DNA of 5,670 nt from Pseudomonadota bacterium (GTDB taxonomy: Bacteria > SZUA-182 > DTGQ01): contig JAUWIR010000321.1 in NCBI GenBank assembly GCA_030605265.1, positions 1 to 5,670 on the forward strand, written 5' to 3'. The stretch's first letter is position 1; every line of letters starts with the position of its first letter. The notes beneath the pieces are model-generated. The model was given only the letters and a program-made list of their open reading frames with translations. It was not told where the DNA came from and did no database searches. The translations under genes were made by a program, and so were the position numbers. Of this stretch, positions 1 to 5,169 are shown piece by piece.

Positions 1-98
1 AACCAATTTTGGGAGTAACGGCGTTAGAATCAGTAGGGATTGAGGTTGACCCGCAAAATCAGCGCCTTAAACGTCTACCAGCCGTTAGATTGAAATAA
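1..98 (+). CDS. Clan AA aspartic protease, C-terminal fragment (runs off left edge)
   Basis: The frame from base 3 reads PILGVTALESVGIEVD, then QRLKRLPAVRLK, and stops at TAA 96-98. From memory this is the characteristic tail of small retropepsin-like clan AA aspartic proteases (AF_0612-like), where a G-V-T-A-L-E-S-x-G segment is followed by a short strand ending in LPAVxLK. The catalytic D-T/S-G motif would lie before the window, so activity cannot be judged. Proteins of this type are about 100-130 residues, so roughly a quarter is visible. Their cellular role is poorly defined; they are often found among small accessory and toxin-antitoxin genes. The stop is about 30 bp from the edge of the intron-like sequence on the opposite strand. 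Family assignment rests on pattern recognition of 31 residues only. Confidence 0.72.
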   Translation, partial: PILGVTALESVGIEVDPQNQRLKRLPAVRLK

Positions 99-129
99 AA
101 GACAATGTCGGCATAGGCACGAACCAAAA

Positions 130-507
130 TTATATTGGAACGAAATTTACCCATACTACTCAGAACATCCACGTTTCCGCAAGCCCCCCTTTTCATCCCG
201 GACGGTCGGATTTCCCAAGTCCCGGTTGGCGACCATGCCATTTCCCCTAACAGCCTTCCCTATGCAGCGGAAGCTTAAGCCCTTGCCCACATACACCCCT
301 CACTACACTGTTTACTGCTTGGCTCGCCACTCTGATCGCTCCTACCAATACAGCTCAATGTCAGTATAGCAGCTGTGGCTTATACTTCCAAGAAGAACAC
401 GAGTCGTTACCTTCCCGTGCATCGGATATACTAGCCGTCCGAACCGGGCAATTGACGGCAGGGGACTTTCACCCCATTAACCCTGCAGCCTTGTCGGCTG
501 CTCCCAC
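130..507 (-). mobile_element. Group II intron remnant, 5' (domain I) part
   Basis: Read on the minus strand from 507, the segment starts GTGGGAGC, a fair match to the GUGYG 5' end of group II introns. About 25 nt later comes ATGGGGTGAAAGTCCCC followed by TGCCG, a hairpin block typical of bacterial group II intron domain I. Downstream the DNA is G-rich and structured (for example GGGACTTGGGAAATCC) and has many stops in all frames, as expected for structural RNA rather than protein. No domain V hairpin and no reverse transcriptase reading frame are visible before the aspartic protease gene ends at 98. The element is therefore either a 3'-truncated remnant or not an intron. The low-coordinate boundary is approximate, and a covariance-model search would settle the identity. 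A 60-codon ORF inside it (59-241, minus) looks fortuitous. Confidence 0.5.
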
Positions 508-966
508 AGCGTGGATGAATACCTCGGATATTAGGCTAAAAGACATCCACTGACTATATGGGCATGGTCCCAAAGAGATTCCCCATGTGGAAAAAAGGGG
601 ACTGAGTGAAAAAAAAGCGTTTATTATCACCGAGTTTATAATTACCCTCTATGAGACCGAGGCAATCAAAACTTACTTTTTAGATGAAGTCCATAAATAT
701 AAAAATTGGAAATGAGTATCAATCAGATATCAAAAAATATCGCAATTGATAATAAGACAATCACAAACTATAAACCCCTCTATCATTTCAATCCTTTCCG
801 GACTGTCCATTAAAAAGGGAGGGTCATTATTTACGATTGTCTCCAATCGACCCTTCATATTACCTTATATCTAATTCATTTAAAACAAGGTGATTTCAAC
901 GTTCCCTGAAATTTTCAGTATAATAAAAGATTATATAAAATTAATCATACCGAAAAACCGAAGATC
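508..966. other. AT-rich intergenic stretch without a recognised gene
   Basis: This stretch lies between the intron-like remnant and the leader of the flagellin region. The plus strand has an open frame without an ATG, ending at TGA near 714 (tail TYFLDEVHKYKNWK), which could be the decayed end of a gene; I do not recognise it. On the minus strand 730-858 encodes a 42-residue ORF starting MKGRLETIVNN with a weak AAGGT ribosome site, also unrecognised and possibly chance. No tRNA, terminator hairpin or convincing promoter was seen. The base composition falls sharply compared with the intron-like segment. Confidence 0.5.
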
Positions 967-1110
967 ATGCCACAAAATCCGATAAAAAAAGTAGGCCTCA
1001 TTCATAATGAACATAGAGGAAAGAAGGTAATTGATACTATTGTTTCCAGAATTGAGCAACAAAAATGCTATAAAATTCTAAAGGAGGTGGATGATGAGGT
1101 GCATAATTAA
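967..1110 (+). CDS. Small hypothetical protein, 47 aa, doubtful
   Basis: ATG at 967 opens a 47-codon frame starting MPQNPIKKVGLIHNEHRGKK and ending KILKEVDDEVHN, stop TAA 1108-1110. The composition is protein-like: a hydrophobic strand (KKVGLI) followed by an amphipathic helix. No good Shine-Dalgarno sequence precedes the ATG. The IKKVGLI start loosely resembles the first strand of Rossmann-like proteins such as NAD kinase, which could make it a truncated gene start, but that is speculation. It ends exactly where the candidate flagellin promoter begins. It may be a small gene, a gene remnant or a chance frame. Confidence 0.28.
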   Translation: MPQNPIKKVGLIHNEHRGKKVIDTIVSRIEQQKCYKILKEVDDEVHN

Positions 1111-1134
1111 GGAAATTGAAAAAGAGGCCGCTAT
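1108..1134 (+). promoter_or_regulatory. Candidate sigma-28 (FliA) promoter for flagellin
   Basis: TAAG at 1108-1111 is followed, after exactly 15 bp, by GCCGCTAT at 1127-1134. The flagellar sigma-28 consensus is TAAA-N15-GCCGATAA, so 3 of 4 and 6 of 8 positions match with ideal spacing. Transcription would start near 1141, giving a leader of about 73 nt before the flagellin ATG. Late flagellin genes are commonly driven by sigma-28, which fits. No good sigma-54 site was found upstream. Confidence 0.5.
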
Positions 1135-1167
1135 AGAATCACCGATTTTTTTAGTGTAGTAAAAATC

Positions 1168-1182
1168 CGGCAAGGATTGCCG
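1168..1182 (+). promoter_or_regulatory. Hairpin in the flagellin 5' UTR, candidate FlbT-responsive element
   Basis: CGGCAA-GGA-TTGCCG is a perfect 6-bp inverted repeat with a 3-nt loop. It lies 18 nt before the flagellin Shine-Dalgarno sequence (AAGGAG, 1201-1206) and inside the leader predicted from the sigma-28 promoter. In Caulobacter, FlbT acts on the 5' UTR of flagellin mRNA to limit its translation and stability, and an flbT gene lies 1.8 kb downstream here. The hairpin is seen directly; the link to FlbT is inference. It could simply stabilise the mRNA 5' end. Confidence 0.42.
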
Positions 1183-1213
1183 AAAATAGAACCTTAGAAA
1201 AAGGAGCATTAAA

Positions 1214-2353
1214 ATGGCCAGCATAACTTTAACCGCTGGAATGCGGTCCAACCTATCGAGTCTTCAGTCAACAGTCGATCTTCTTAACAGAACTCAGAAG
1301 CGTTTAGGCACAGGACTGAAAGTAAACAGCGCTCTTGACAACCCTATCAGTTATTTTGCAGCAAAGGCGCATATGAACCGCGCCAATGATATCTCTTCCC
1401 TTAAAGATGGAATGGGAGAGGCAATACAGACCATCAAGGCTACAGATGCCGGACTTGAATCGATTACAAGTTTAATTGAGCAGGCCAAAGCCCTTGGGAC
1501 TTCGGCACTGGGCGCAGCCAAAAATCAGGTAAAAATTACGGTCGGCACTGTAGTGGATGGCAATGTCGTAACAATCGGCACCACAGCATACACCGCTGTA
1601 TCGAGCAATGCAACCGCCTCCACGTTTATTAGATCTGATGATGCAGCTACTACTGCTTCAAACTTGGCAGCAAAAATAAACGCAGGCATCGAAGGGGGGG
1701 GCGATATGATCGCAACTGCTTCGGGCACAAATCTCGTACTTGAAATGAAGGCATCCACAGTAGCATTAACCCAGACTACAAATGTAGTATCAATGGCAAT
1801 CACTATGGTGTTTCAAGAAAATACTGCCGGCAGTAAAATCTTTTCAGAGAGAGATGCCCTTGCAGATTCGTATAATGATATCATCACCCAGATTGATTCA
1901 ATCGTTAATTCCTCCGGTTACAAGGGCAAAAATCTACTGATGGACGACGATCTCAATGTCAATTTTGAAGGCACTTCGCTTAATGTTAAAGGATTTAACG
2001 CAGCCGCAACCGATCTTAAGATGTCCACCACGGCAACCACAGCAAGTGGGAGCAGTTTAGCATGGGCAGTTAATAAAGATGTTCAGACAGATATGGGCAA
2101 GCTGGACAACGCTGTATCTACACTGAGATCAGAAGCTTCCAAACTGGCCAACAACTTGGCCATAATAAATACCCAACTAGATTTCTCAGGAAAGATGGTC
2201 TCAACGCTTACTGAAGGGGCCGACAAGCTAACGCTTGCGGACATGAATGAAGAGGGCGCCAACATGTTGGCCCTTCAGACAAAACAGGCCCTGGGCGCAA
2301 CAGCCCTTAGCTTATCAGCACAGGCAGCGCAGACAGTGCTGAGGTTGTTCTAA
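1214..2353 (+). CDS. fliC: Flagellin (flagellar filament subunit)
   Basis: This 379-residue protein polymerises into the extracellular filament after export by the flagellar type III apparatus. The N-terminal D0/D1 region (about 1-105) has the helical flagellin signature, including LNRTQKRLGTGLKVNSALDNP at 24-44 and MGEAIQTIKATDAGLESI at 67-84. The C-terminal D1/D0 region (about 205-379) includes SGYKGKNLL (234-242) and the classic tail ALQTKQALGATALSLSAQ followed by VLRLF. Residues about 107-195 are a Thr/Val/Ala-rich insert with NLAAKINAG and TNLVLEM motifs, reminiscent of Flagellin_IN modules; these would be surface exposed. There is no cleaved signal peptide, as expected. AAGGAG at 1201-1206, 7 nt before ATG, fixes the start. 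A run of eight G lies in the insert's coding sequence. FlbT and FlaF downstream are dedicated flagellin regulators, supporting the call. The gene could equally be named fljK, flaA or fliC. Confidence 0.96.
   Translation: MASITLTAGMRSNLSSLQSTVDLLNRTQKRLGTGLKVNSALDNPISYFAAKAHMNRANDISSLKDGMGEAIQTIKATDAGLESITSLIEQAKALGTSALGAAKNQVKITVGTVVDGNVVTIGTTAYTAVSSNATASTFIRSDDAATTASNLAAKINAGIEGGGDMIATASGTNLVLEMKASTVALTQTTNVVSMAITMVFQENTAGSKIFSERDALADSYNDIITQIDSIVNSSGYKGKNLLMDDDLNVNFEGTSLNVKGFNAAATDLKMSTTATTASGSSLAWAVNKDVQTDMGKLDNAVSTLRSEASKLANNLAIINTQLDFSGKMVSTLTEGADKLTLADMNEEGANMLALQTKQALGATALSLSAQAAQTVLRLF
1694..1701 (+). repeat. G8 homopolymer tract inside flagellin
   Basis: Eight consecutive G encode the Gly-Gly-Gly after Glu160 (GAA GGG GGG GGC) at the surface-exposed insert of flagellin. 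Tracts this long are slippage-prone, and loss or gain of one G would shift the frame and remove the C-terminal D1/D0 domain needed for assembly. Confidence 0.85.
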
Positions 2354-2371
2354 TAATCTAAGGATTATGAA

Positions 2372-2408
2372 GTAAAGATGGGGAGGGAGAATTCCTCCCC
2401 ATCTTTAC
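2372..2408 (+). terminator. Long stem-loop after flagellin (terminator or mRNA 3'-end protector)
   Basis: GTAAAGATGGGGAGG (2372-2386) and CCTCCCCATCTTTAC (2394-2408) form a perfect 15-bp inverted repeat with a 7-nt loop, 18 bp after the flagellin stop. It is followed by ACTTTACACTATTC rather than a run of T, so it is not a textbook intrinsic terminator. It may be a partial terminator or a 3' stabiliser of flagellin mRNA. Either would raise flagellin transcript over the downstream regulators. Confidence 0.75.
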
Positions 2409-2441
2409 ACTTTACACTATTCTTACACATGGCGGTGAAAT

Positions 2442-3014
2442 ATGAAAATCACCAATATACAGACAGATCAAGGGGCACAGAATACAGCCCACCCTGTTGA
2501 TAAGAGCAACCAGGCAGTTGATAAAAGGACTGGTCTTTCTGATAGCCGGATTAATTCCGGCGGCTCATCACCGAAGATAGAAAAAATAAGGACCCGACAG
2601 GTCCAACCACAAATAATAACCGCTTCTATTAATTACATAAAAGAGCAGTTGGACCGGGCCCTTGTCCATTATCCTCCGTTTTTTCCCATAGCAAAATATC
2701 AGAGGCTGGACCTCATCAAGAAAATCAAGGGGATACAGGAGGACATCGAGAACTTGTCGATTGATGAGAATTTCAAGAAAATGTTTCCGGAGAAAAAACA
2801 AATCAAGGGGATACAGGAGGACATCGAAAGCTTGTCGACCGATGATAATTTGAAGAAAATGTTTTCAGGGAAGAAACTACCGGCCGAGGCAACCGATAAT
2901 GAGATATCCTCTGCTCTTGACAAACTTTTTCATCTCCGGGAGAAACTGACTAAAAAGGAGACTGTATCGTCTGATGCAGCTAAAATCGGTTCAGCCCTGG
3001 ATATAAAAGTATAA
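2442..3014 (+). CDS. Unrecognised 190-aa protein between flagellin and FlbT
   Basis: I do not recognise this protein. Residues 1-50 are polar and Gly/Ser/Asn-rich, probably disordered. Residues about 60-94 form a helix with a YPPFFPIAKYQRLDLI motif (77-92) that looks like the conserved core. Residues 95-146 are two tandem 26-residue copies, each starting IKGIQEDIE and holding KKMF, with 19 of 26 positions identical. A charged helix follows (about 152-172), then a tail ending SALDIKV. There is no signal peptide, membrane segment or cysteine. GGCGGTG about 5 nt before ATG is a weak ribosome site. The gene sits 88 bp after flagellin and 27 bp before flbT on the same strand, so a role in flagellin secretion, folding or regulation is inferred. 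The disordered start recalls FlgM and FlaG in style only; no key motif of either is present. Confidence 0.85.
   Translation: MKITNIQTDQGAQNTAHPVDKSNQAVDKRTGLSDSRINSGGSSPKIEKIRTRQVQPQIITASINYIKEQLDRALVHYPPFFPIAKYQRLDLIKKIKGIQEDIENLSIDENFKKMFPEKKQIKGIQEDIESLSTDDNLKKMFSGKKLPAEATDNEISSALDKLFHLREKLTKKETVSSDAAKIGSALDIKV
2724..2879 (+). repeat. Tandem in-frame 78-bp duplication
   Basis: Two adjacent 78-bp copies (2724-2801 and 2802-2879) differ at about 11 positions by hand count. Both begin with an identical block of 25 bases starting ATCAAGGGGATACAGGAGG. The length is a multiple of three, so the frame is kept and 26 residues are duplicated inside the unknown protein. The high DNA identity suggests a fairly recent event. 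Confidence 0.93.
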
Positions 3015-3041
3015 AAGTCTGATAGATAATTAATATATATT

Positions 3042-3440
3042 ATGGCGCTAAAAATATCCCTTAAGCCTCATGAAAGAATTATCATAGGAGAGGCTGTCAT
3101 CGAAAACGGCGATAGCAGGACTAATCTTTCTATAGAGAACAATGTCCCCATTCTCAGGGGAAAAGACATTATGAGAGAGGCAGAGGCAGACTCGCCCTGC
3201 AAGAGGATTTATTTTGTTATCCAACTTATGTATATAAACGAGAAAAATATTCTTCAGCATCATAGTTTATACTGGCAACTGGTGAAAGAAGTCATAAATG
3301 CAGCGCCCGGCACACTTCCCATGATTGATCAAATTAGCAGACAGATACTCGGCAAAAGGTATTATCAAGCACTTAAACTCGTAAAGGAATTAATTGAATA
3401 TGAACAGGAGGCCATAGAGAATGCGCGCAAGTCAACTTGA
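3042..3440 (+). CDS. flbT: FlbT, post-transcriptional repressor of flagellin
   Basis: This 132-residue cytoplasmic protein matches the usual FlbT size (about 130-150). Features in order are LKISLKPHERIIIGEAVIEN (3-22), the GD turn (23-24), NNVPILRGKDIM (33-44) and KRIYFVIQLMYI (54-65). A helical C-terminal half follows, with LGKRYYQALKLVKELIEYE (103-121). In Alphaproteobacteria FlbT reduces translation and stability of flagellin mRNA by acting on its 5' UTR, coupling filament synthesis to assembly. No Shine-Dalgarno sequence is visible in the AT-only stretch before ATG (TAATATATATT). Translation may therefore be weak or coupled to the upstream gene. The 3' end overlaps flaF by 20 bp, and the last residues are translated through the flaF start. 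Confidence 0.93.
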   Translation: MALKISLKPHERIIIGEAVIENGDSRTNLSIENNVPILRGKDIMREAEADSPCKRIYFVIQLMYINEKNILQHHSLYWQLVKEVINAAPGTLPMIDQISRQILGKRYYQALKLVKELIEYEQEAIENARKST

Positions 3441-3795
3441 AACCTACAGACAGCTACAAAAAACAACCATGTCGGGCCGGGAGCTCGAAGCGGAGGTCCT
3501 TACAAAGGCTGCTTTCCTGCTTAAAAACTGCCGGGACAAGTGGGATGATAATGAACGAAAGATAAAACTTGACCAGGCGCTTAAATATAATCAGAGGGTC
3601 TGGGAGTTTTTCCAGGGAGAACTTACCAACCCGGAGAACCCTTTACCGAAAAAATTGAAGGAGGGCATCTTAAGTTTAAGCATTTTTATCGACAAAAGAA
3701 TATTCGAAATTATGTCTTTCCCTAAACAAAATAAACTCGATATAATCATCAATATCAACCTGAATTTAGCTGCCGGGCTGAGGACGTCTCCTTAA
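3421..3795 (+). CDS. flaF: FlaF, flagellin synthesis/secretion activator
   Basis: This 124-residue protein carries the FlaF pattern. TYRQLQKTTMSGRELEAEVL (8-27) is followed by KAAFLLKNCRDKW, then DQALKYNQRVWEFF (51-64). NPENPLPKKLKEGILSLSIF (70-89) and NINLNLAAGL (111-120) complete it. In Caulobacter and related bacteria FlaF binds flagellin and promotes its synthesis and secretion, opposing FlbT. AGGAGG at 3406-3411, 9 nt before ATG, is a strong ribosome site lying within the end of flbT. The two genes overlap by 20 bp in different frames, which points to co-transcription and coupled expression. No terminator hairpin follows; the 8-bp tandem array begins 10 bp after the stop. Confidence 0.92.
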   Translation: MRASQLETYRQLQKTTMSGRELEAEVLTKAAFLLKNCRDKWDDNERKIKLDQALKYNQRVWEFFQGELTNPENPLPKKLKEGILSLSIFIDKRIFEIMSFPKQNKLDIIININLNLAAGLRTSP

Positions 3796-3804
3796 TAAGT
3801 TAAA

Positions 3805-3932
3805 AGAGGCACAAAGGGGCAAAGGGACAAAGGGGCAAAGGCACAGAGGGGCAAAGGGACAAAGGGGCAAAGGCACAAAGGCACAGAGGGGCCAAGGGAC
3901 AAAGGCACAGAGGGGCACAGGGGCAGAGGCAC
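3805..3932 (+). repeat. Tandem array of sixteen 8-bp units
   Basis: The stretch divides without any indel into sixteen 8-mers of the forms AAAGGGGC, AAAGGGAC, AAAGGCAC and AGAGGGGC, plus minor variants. A higher-order 32-bp block (3813-3844) is repeated at 3845-3876 with one difference. The plus strand is almost pure purine apart from the spaced C, and it contains several G3-G4 runs. It lies between flaF and the convergent toxin-antitoxin genes. The minus-strand frame through it (Leu/Cys/Pro/Phe-rich) is an artefact of the repeat. Confidence 0.95.
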
Positions 3933-3980
3933 AAAGATTGATGAGCTGCATAAAATGAAAAGTAACAGTTCACTGGTTTT

Positions 3981-4004
3981 AAGGTTCAGAGTTCAAAGGT
4001 TCAG
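3981..4004 (+). repeat. Short direct repeat AAGGTTCAG
   Basis: AAGGTTCAG occurs at 3981-3989 and again at 3996-4004, separated by AGTTCA. It resembles the degenerate GTTCAAAGGTTCAG-type simple repeats seen between genes in environmental genomes. It continues the repeat-rich character of the convergent intergenic region 3796-4102, which holds no gene I can support. Confidence 0.6.
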
Positions 4005-4018
4005 GGCTTATGTTCCTT

Positions 4019-4035
4019 AAATTAAGCTGATAAGC
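4019..4035 (+). repeat. Dispersed repeat, copy 1 (AAATTAAGCTG...GCTGATAAGC)
   Basis: AAATTAAGCTG (4019-4029) overlaps GCTGATAAGC (4026-4035). Both words recur at 5391-5415, on the other side of the toxin-antitoxin island, in the same orientation. Confidence 0.5.
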
Positions 4036-4102
4036 CGCATAAATAAAATAAAAATTTTTGTGGGAGAAATGCTAATATTTAAGTTATGTAATATCTCAGG
4101 AG

Positions 4103-4270
4103 CTATATCAAAGGTTGTTTCTGTTTTTCTTCTCTTTGTAAAATCCGACCTTTGTATTTTTTTTCAAGTTTTTTATAATGATCTATGAGCGCTTTCGTTT
4201 CATGATTGAATTCTGCGGATATTTTATGGCGAATATCTCTAATTTCTTTTATTGCTTCGTCAGTATACAT
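4103..4270 (-). CDS. Small antitoxin-like protein, 55 aa
   Basis: ATG at 4270 starts MYTDEAIKEIRDIRHKISAE, continues FNHETKALIDHYKKLEKKYK, and ends at TAG 4105-4103. The pattern E-I-R-x-I-R-x-K-I-S-x-E-F-N-H, followed by a Lys-rich helix, is typical of 50-75-residue proteins encoded beside PIN-domain VapC-like toxins and presumed to be their antitoxins. AAGGAG lies 11 nt before the ATG. The ORF starts 6 bp after the stop of the PIN remnant, so it was the distal gene of that pair. It is strongly basic and helical, with no DNA-binding motif identified. It appears intact although its toxin is not, so it is an orphan antitoxin candidate. The family is recalled by pattern and unnamed here. Confidence 0.7.
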   Translation of the reverse strand: MYTDEAIKEIRDIRHKISAEFNHETKALIDHYKKLEKKYKGRILQREEKQKQPLI

Positions 4271-4276
4271 TTTCGT

Positions 4277-4453
4277 TTACTCTCCTTCTTCCCAATTAAA
4301 TAATTCCACCGGGGTGGTTAAAGTCGGAACAAAAAATCCAAGCATTGTATTAATATGTCTGATATGTTCAAATTTATTAGCATTTGGAAGATGAGCGCAA
4401 TTCCAAGTTAAACGGACGGCGTGAATGTTGTTTCTTTTTTTTCTAGCAATCAT
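4277..4453 (-). pseudogene. PIN-domain toxin, C-terminal remnant (58 codons)
   Basis: Reading from ATG 4453, the frame contains LTWNCAHLPNANKFEHIRHI and then NTMLGFFVPTLTTPVELF, ending at TAA 4279-4277. The L-T-W-N-C-x-H-L-x-N-A motif and the V-P-x-L-x-T-P-x-E-L ending are the C-terminal signature of a VapC-like PIN ribonuclease subfamily. A full protein is about 130-160 residues, so the N-terminal half with the first catalytic acidic residues is missing. The start codon overlaps the stop of the upstream DUF5615 pseudogene (ATGA), and the first residues (MIARKKRNN) look like junction sequence. The remnant is unlikely to be an active nuclease. It precedes the 55-aa antitoxin-like gene by 6 bp. 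Confidence 0.72.
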
Positions 4454-4847
4454 CCGCTTATCTTTACCATTCTTTCATTGAACGTGTAAAAGCTTATTTC
4501 TTTGTCGGTAACACGAATGACCTTACCCATTCGTTTAGCTCTAGTATTTAACCCTGGCAGATGGAGCAAGGATCTTAGTGTTTCCGGAATTTCATTAACG
4601 CGTGAGTCAGGCAAAGTAAAGCAAACTACACAATATTGATTGTCAATGGGCACTTTTCGCCAGAAGTCTTTTTCATTGATGGTCACAAAGATCGGTTGCT
4701 TCTGCTGACGAAGCAATCCAGGGATAGCATCATCTTTGTAACAGTATGGGGACGTAACTCAATGATATTTCGAACTGCGCCCTGATACCACTTTGCTATC
4801 TCCAGTTCAATGTTGCGCCCTAATAATTGCTCATCTAAAACAATCAC
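4450..4847 (-). pseudogene. DUF5615 PIN-like protein, broken by a frameshift
   Basis: From GTG 4847 the frame reads VIVLDEQLLGRNIELEIAKW and continues to LRPHTV. The match then continues in the -1 frame from about 4737 with KDDAIPGLLRQQKQPIFVTI, NEKDFW and RMGKVIRVTDKEISFYTF, ending at TGA 4452-4450. DUF5615 proteins have a PIN-like nuclease fold and are usually paired with DUF433. Acidic motifs LDE, KDDAIP and NEKDFW are all present once the frames are joined, giving about 132 residues, a normal length. The total is one base short of a multiple of three, so a single-base deletion near GTTACAAAG (about 4736-4742) is the simplest cause. The GTG overlaps the DUF433 stop by 1 bp. A sequencing error or a restart at TTG 4716 are alternatives. 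Confidence 0.83.
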
Positions 4848-5128
4848 TAAGCTGCCTTTAACTCCGGTAGGGTTTTGATGAATTGGGATGTTACCAATCT
4901 AATCGCTTCAATAATTGCCTCATGTGAGACTCTGCCACGATACCCTTTGACGATATCGCCAATACTTTCCCCTGCTGCTAAACGATCAAGTGTGCCTGTT
5001 ATTTCAATCCGGGTATATTTAAAAGTCGGCCGGCCCCCACAAACGCCAACAGCTCGCACAATGTAGTCACCAAGTGGGTAATATTGGTAAGGCCCTCCCT
5101 CAACCGTTTCTGTAATTAGTTTAGCCAT
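4847..5128 (-). CDS. DUF433 family protein, putative antitoxin of the DUF5615 pair
   Basis: This 93-residue protein has the DUF433 core GGRPTFKYTRIEITGTLDRL (31-50), then AAGESIGDIVKGYRGRVSHE (51-70) and AIIEAIRLVT (71-80). The first part matches the G-G-x-P-x-x-x-x-T-R-I motif of the family; the second is a helix-turn-helix-like half. DUF433 proteins are presumed DNA-binding antitoxins encoded just before DUF5615 PIN-like toxins, the order seen here. GGAAAG, 6 nt before ATG, is an adequate ribosome site. The stop overlaps the start of the downstream gene by 1 bp, so the two were translationally coupled. The reading frame is intact although its partner is frameshifted. An ORF on the opposite strand (4875-5066) is a shadow. 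Confidence 0.88.
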   Translation of the reverse strand: MAKLITETVEGGPYQYYPLGDYIVRAVGVCGGRPTFKYTRIEITGTLDRLAAGESIGDIVKGYRGRVSHEAIIEAIRLVTSQFIKTLPELKAA

Positions 5129-5169
5129 CCCCAGCTTTCCCTTATTATTGGTAATATTGCATTATGCCT

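Noticed and set aside
59..241. 60-codon minus-strand ORF beginning MAWSPTGTWEI
   Set aside because: It lies in G-rich intron-like sequence and overlaps the end of the aspartic protease gene. No protein family was recognised, so it is probably fortuitous.
1094..1159. 21-codon ORF preceded by a very strong Shine-Dalgarno (AAGGAGGTG, 1081-1089), possible leader peptide
   Set aside because: It overlaps the sigma-28-like promoter and is mostly upstream of the predicted start. The sequence is unremarkable, so the ribosome-site match may be chance.
1167..1182. CCGGCAAGGATTGCC read as a sigma-54 promoter for flagellin
   Set aside because: The GG and GC elements are separated by 8 bp, not the required 10, and the -24 half is poor. 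The stretch is better explained as a hairpin.
1525..2265. Antisense ORFs inside flagellin (1525-1803 and 2083-2265, minus)
   Set aside because: They are shadows of the flagellin codons, with no ribosome sites and no family resemblance.
3805..3932. CRISPR array
   Set aside because: Units are 8 bp and contiguous, with no unique spacers.
3766..3951. Minus-strand ORF rich in Leu, Cys, Pro and Phe
   Set aside because: It is a translation of the 8-bp array, with no ribosome site and a composition dictated entirely by the repeat.
4720..4745. Programmed -1 frameshift in the DUF5615 gene
   Set aside because: There is no X-XXY-YYZ slippery heptamer at the junction, and this family is not known to use frameshifting. 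Deletion or sequence error is simpler.
4206..5066. Plus-strand ORFs opposite the toxin-antitoxin genes (4206-4394, 4875-5066)
   Set aside because: The opposite strand carries recognisable protein families with ribosome sites; the plus-strand frames do not.
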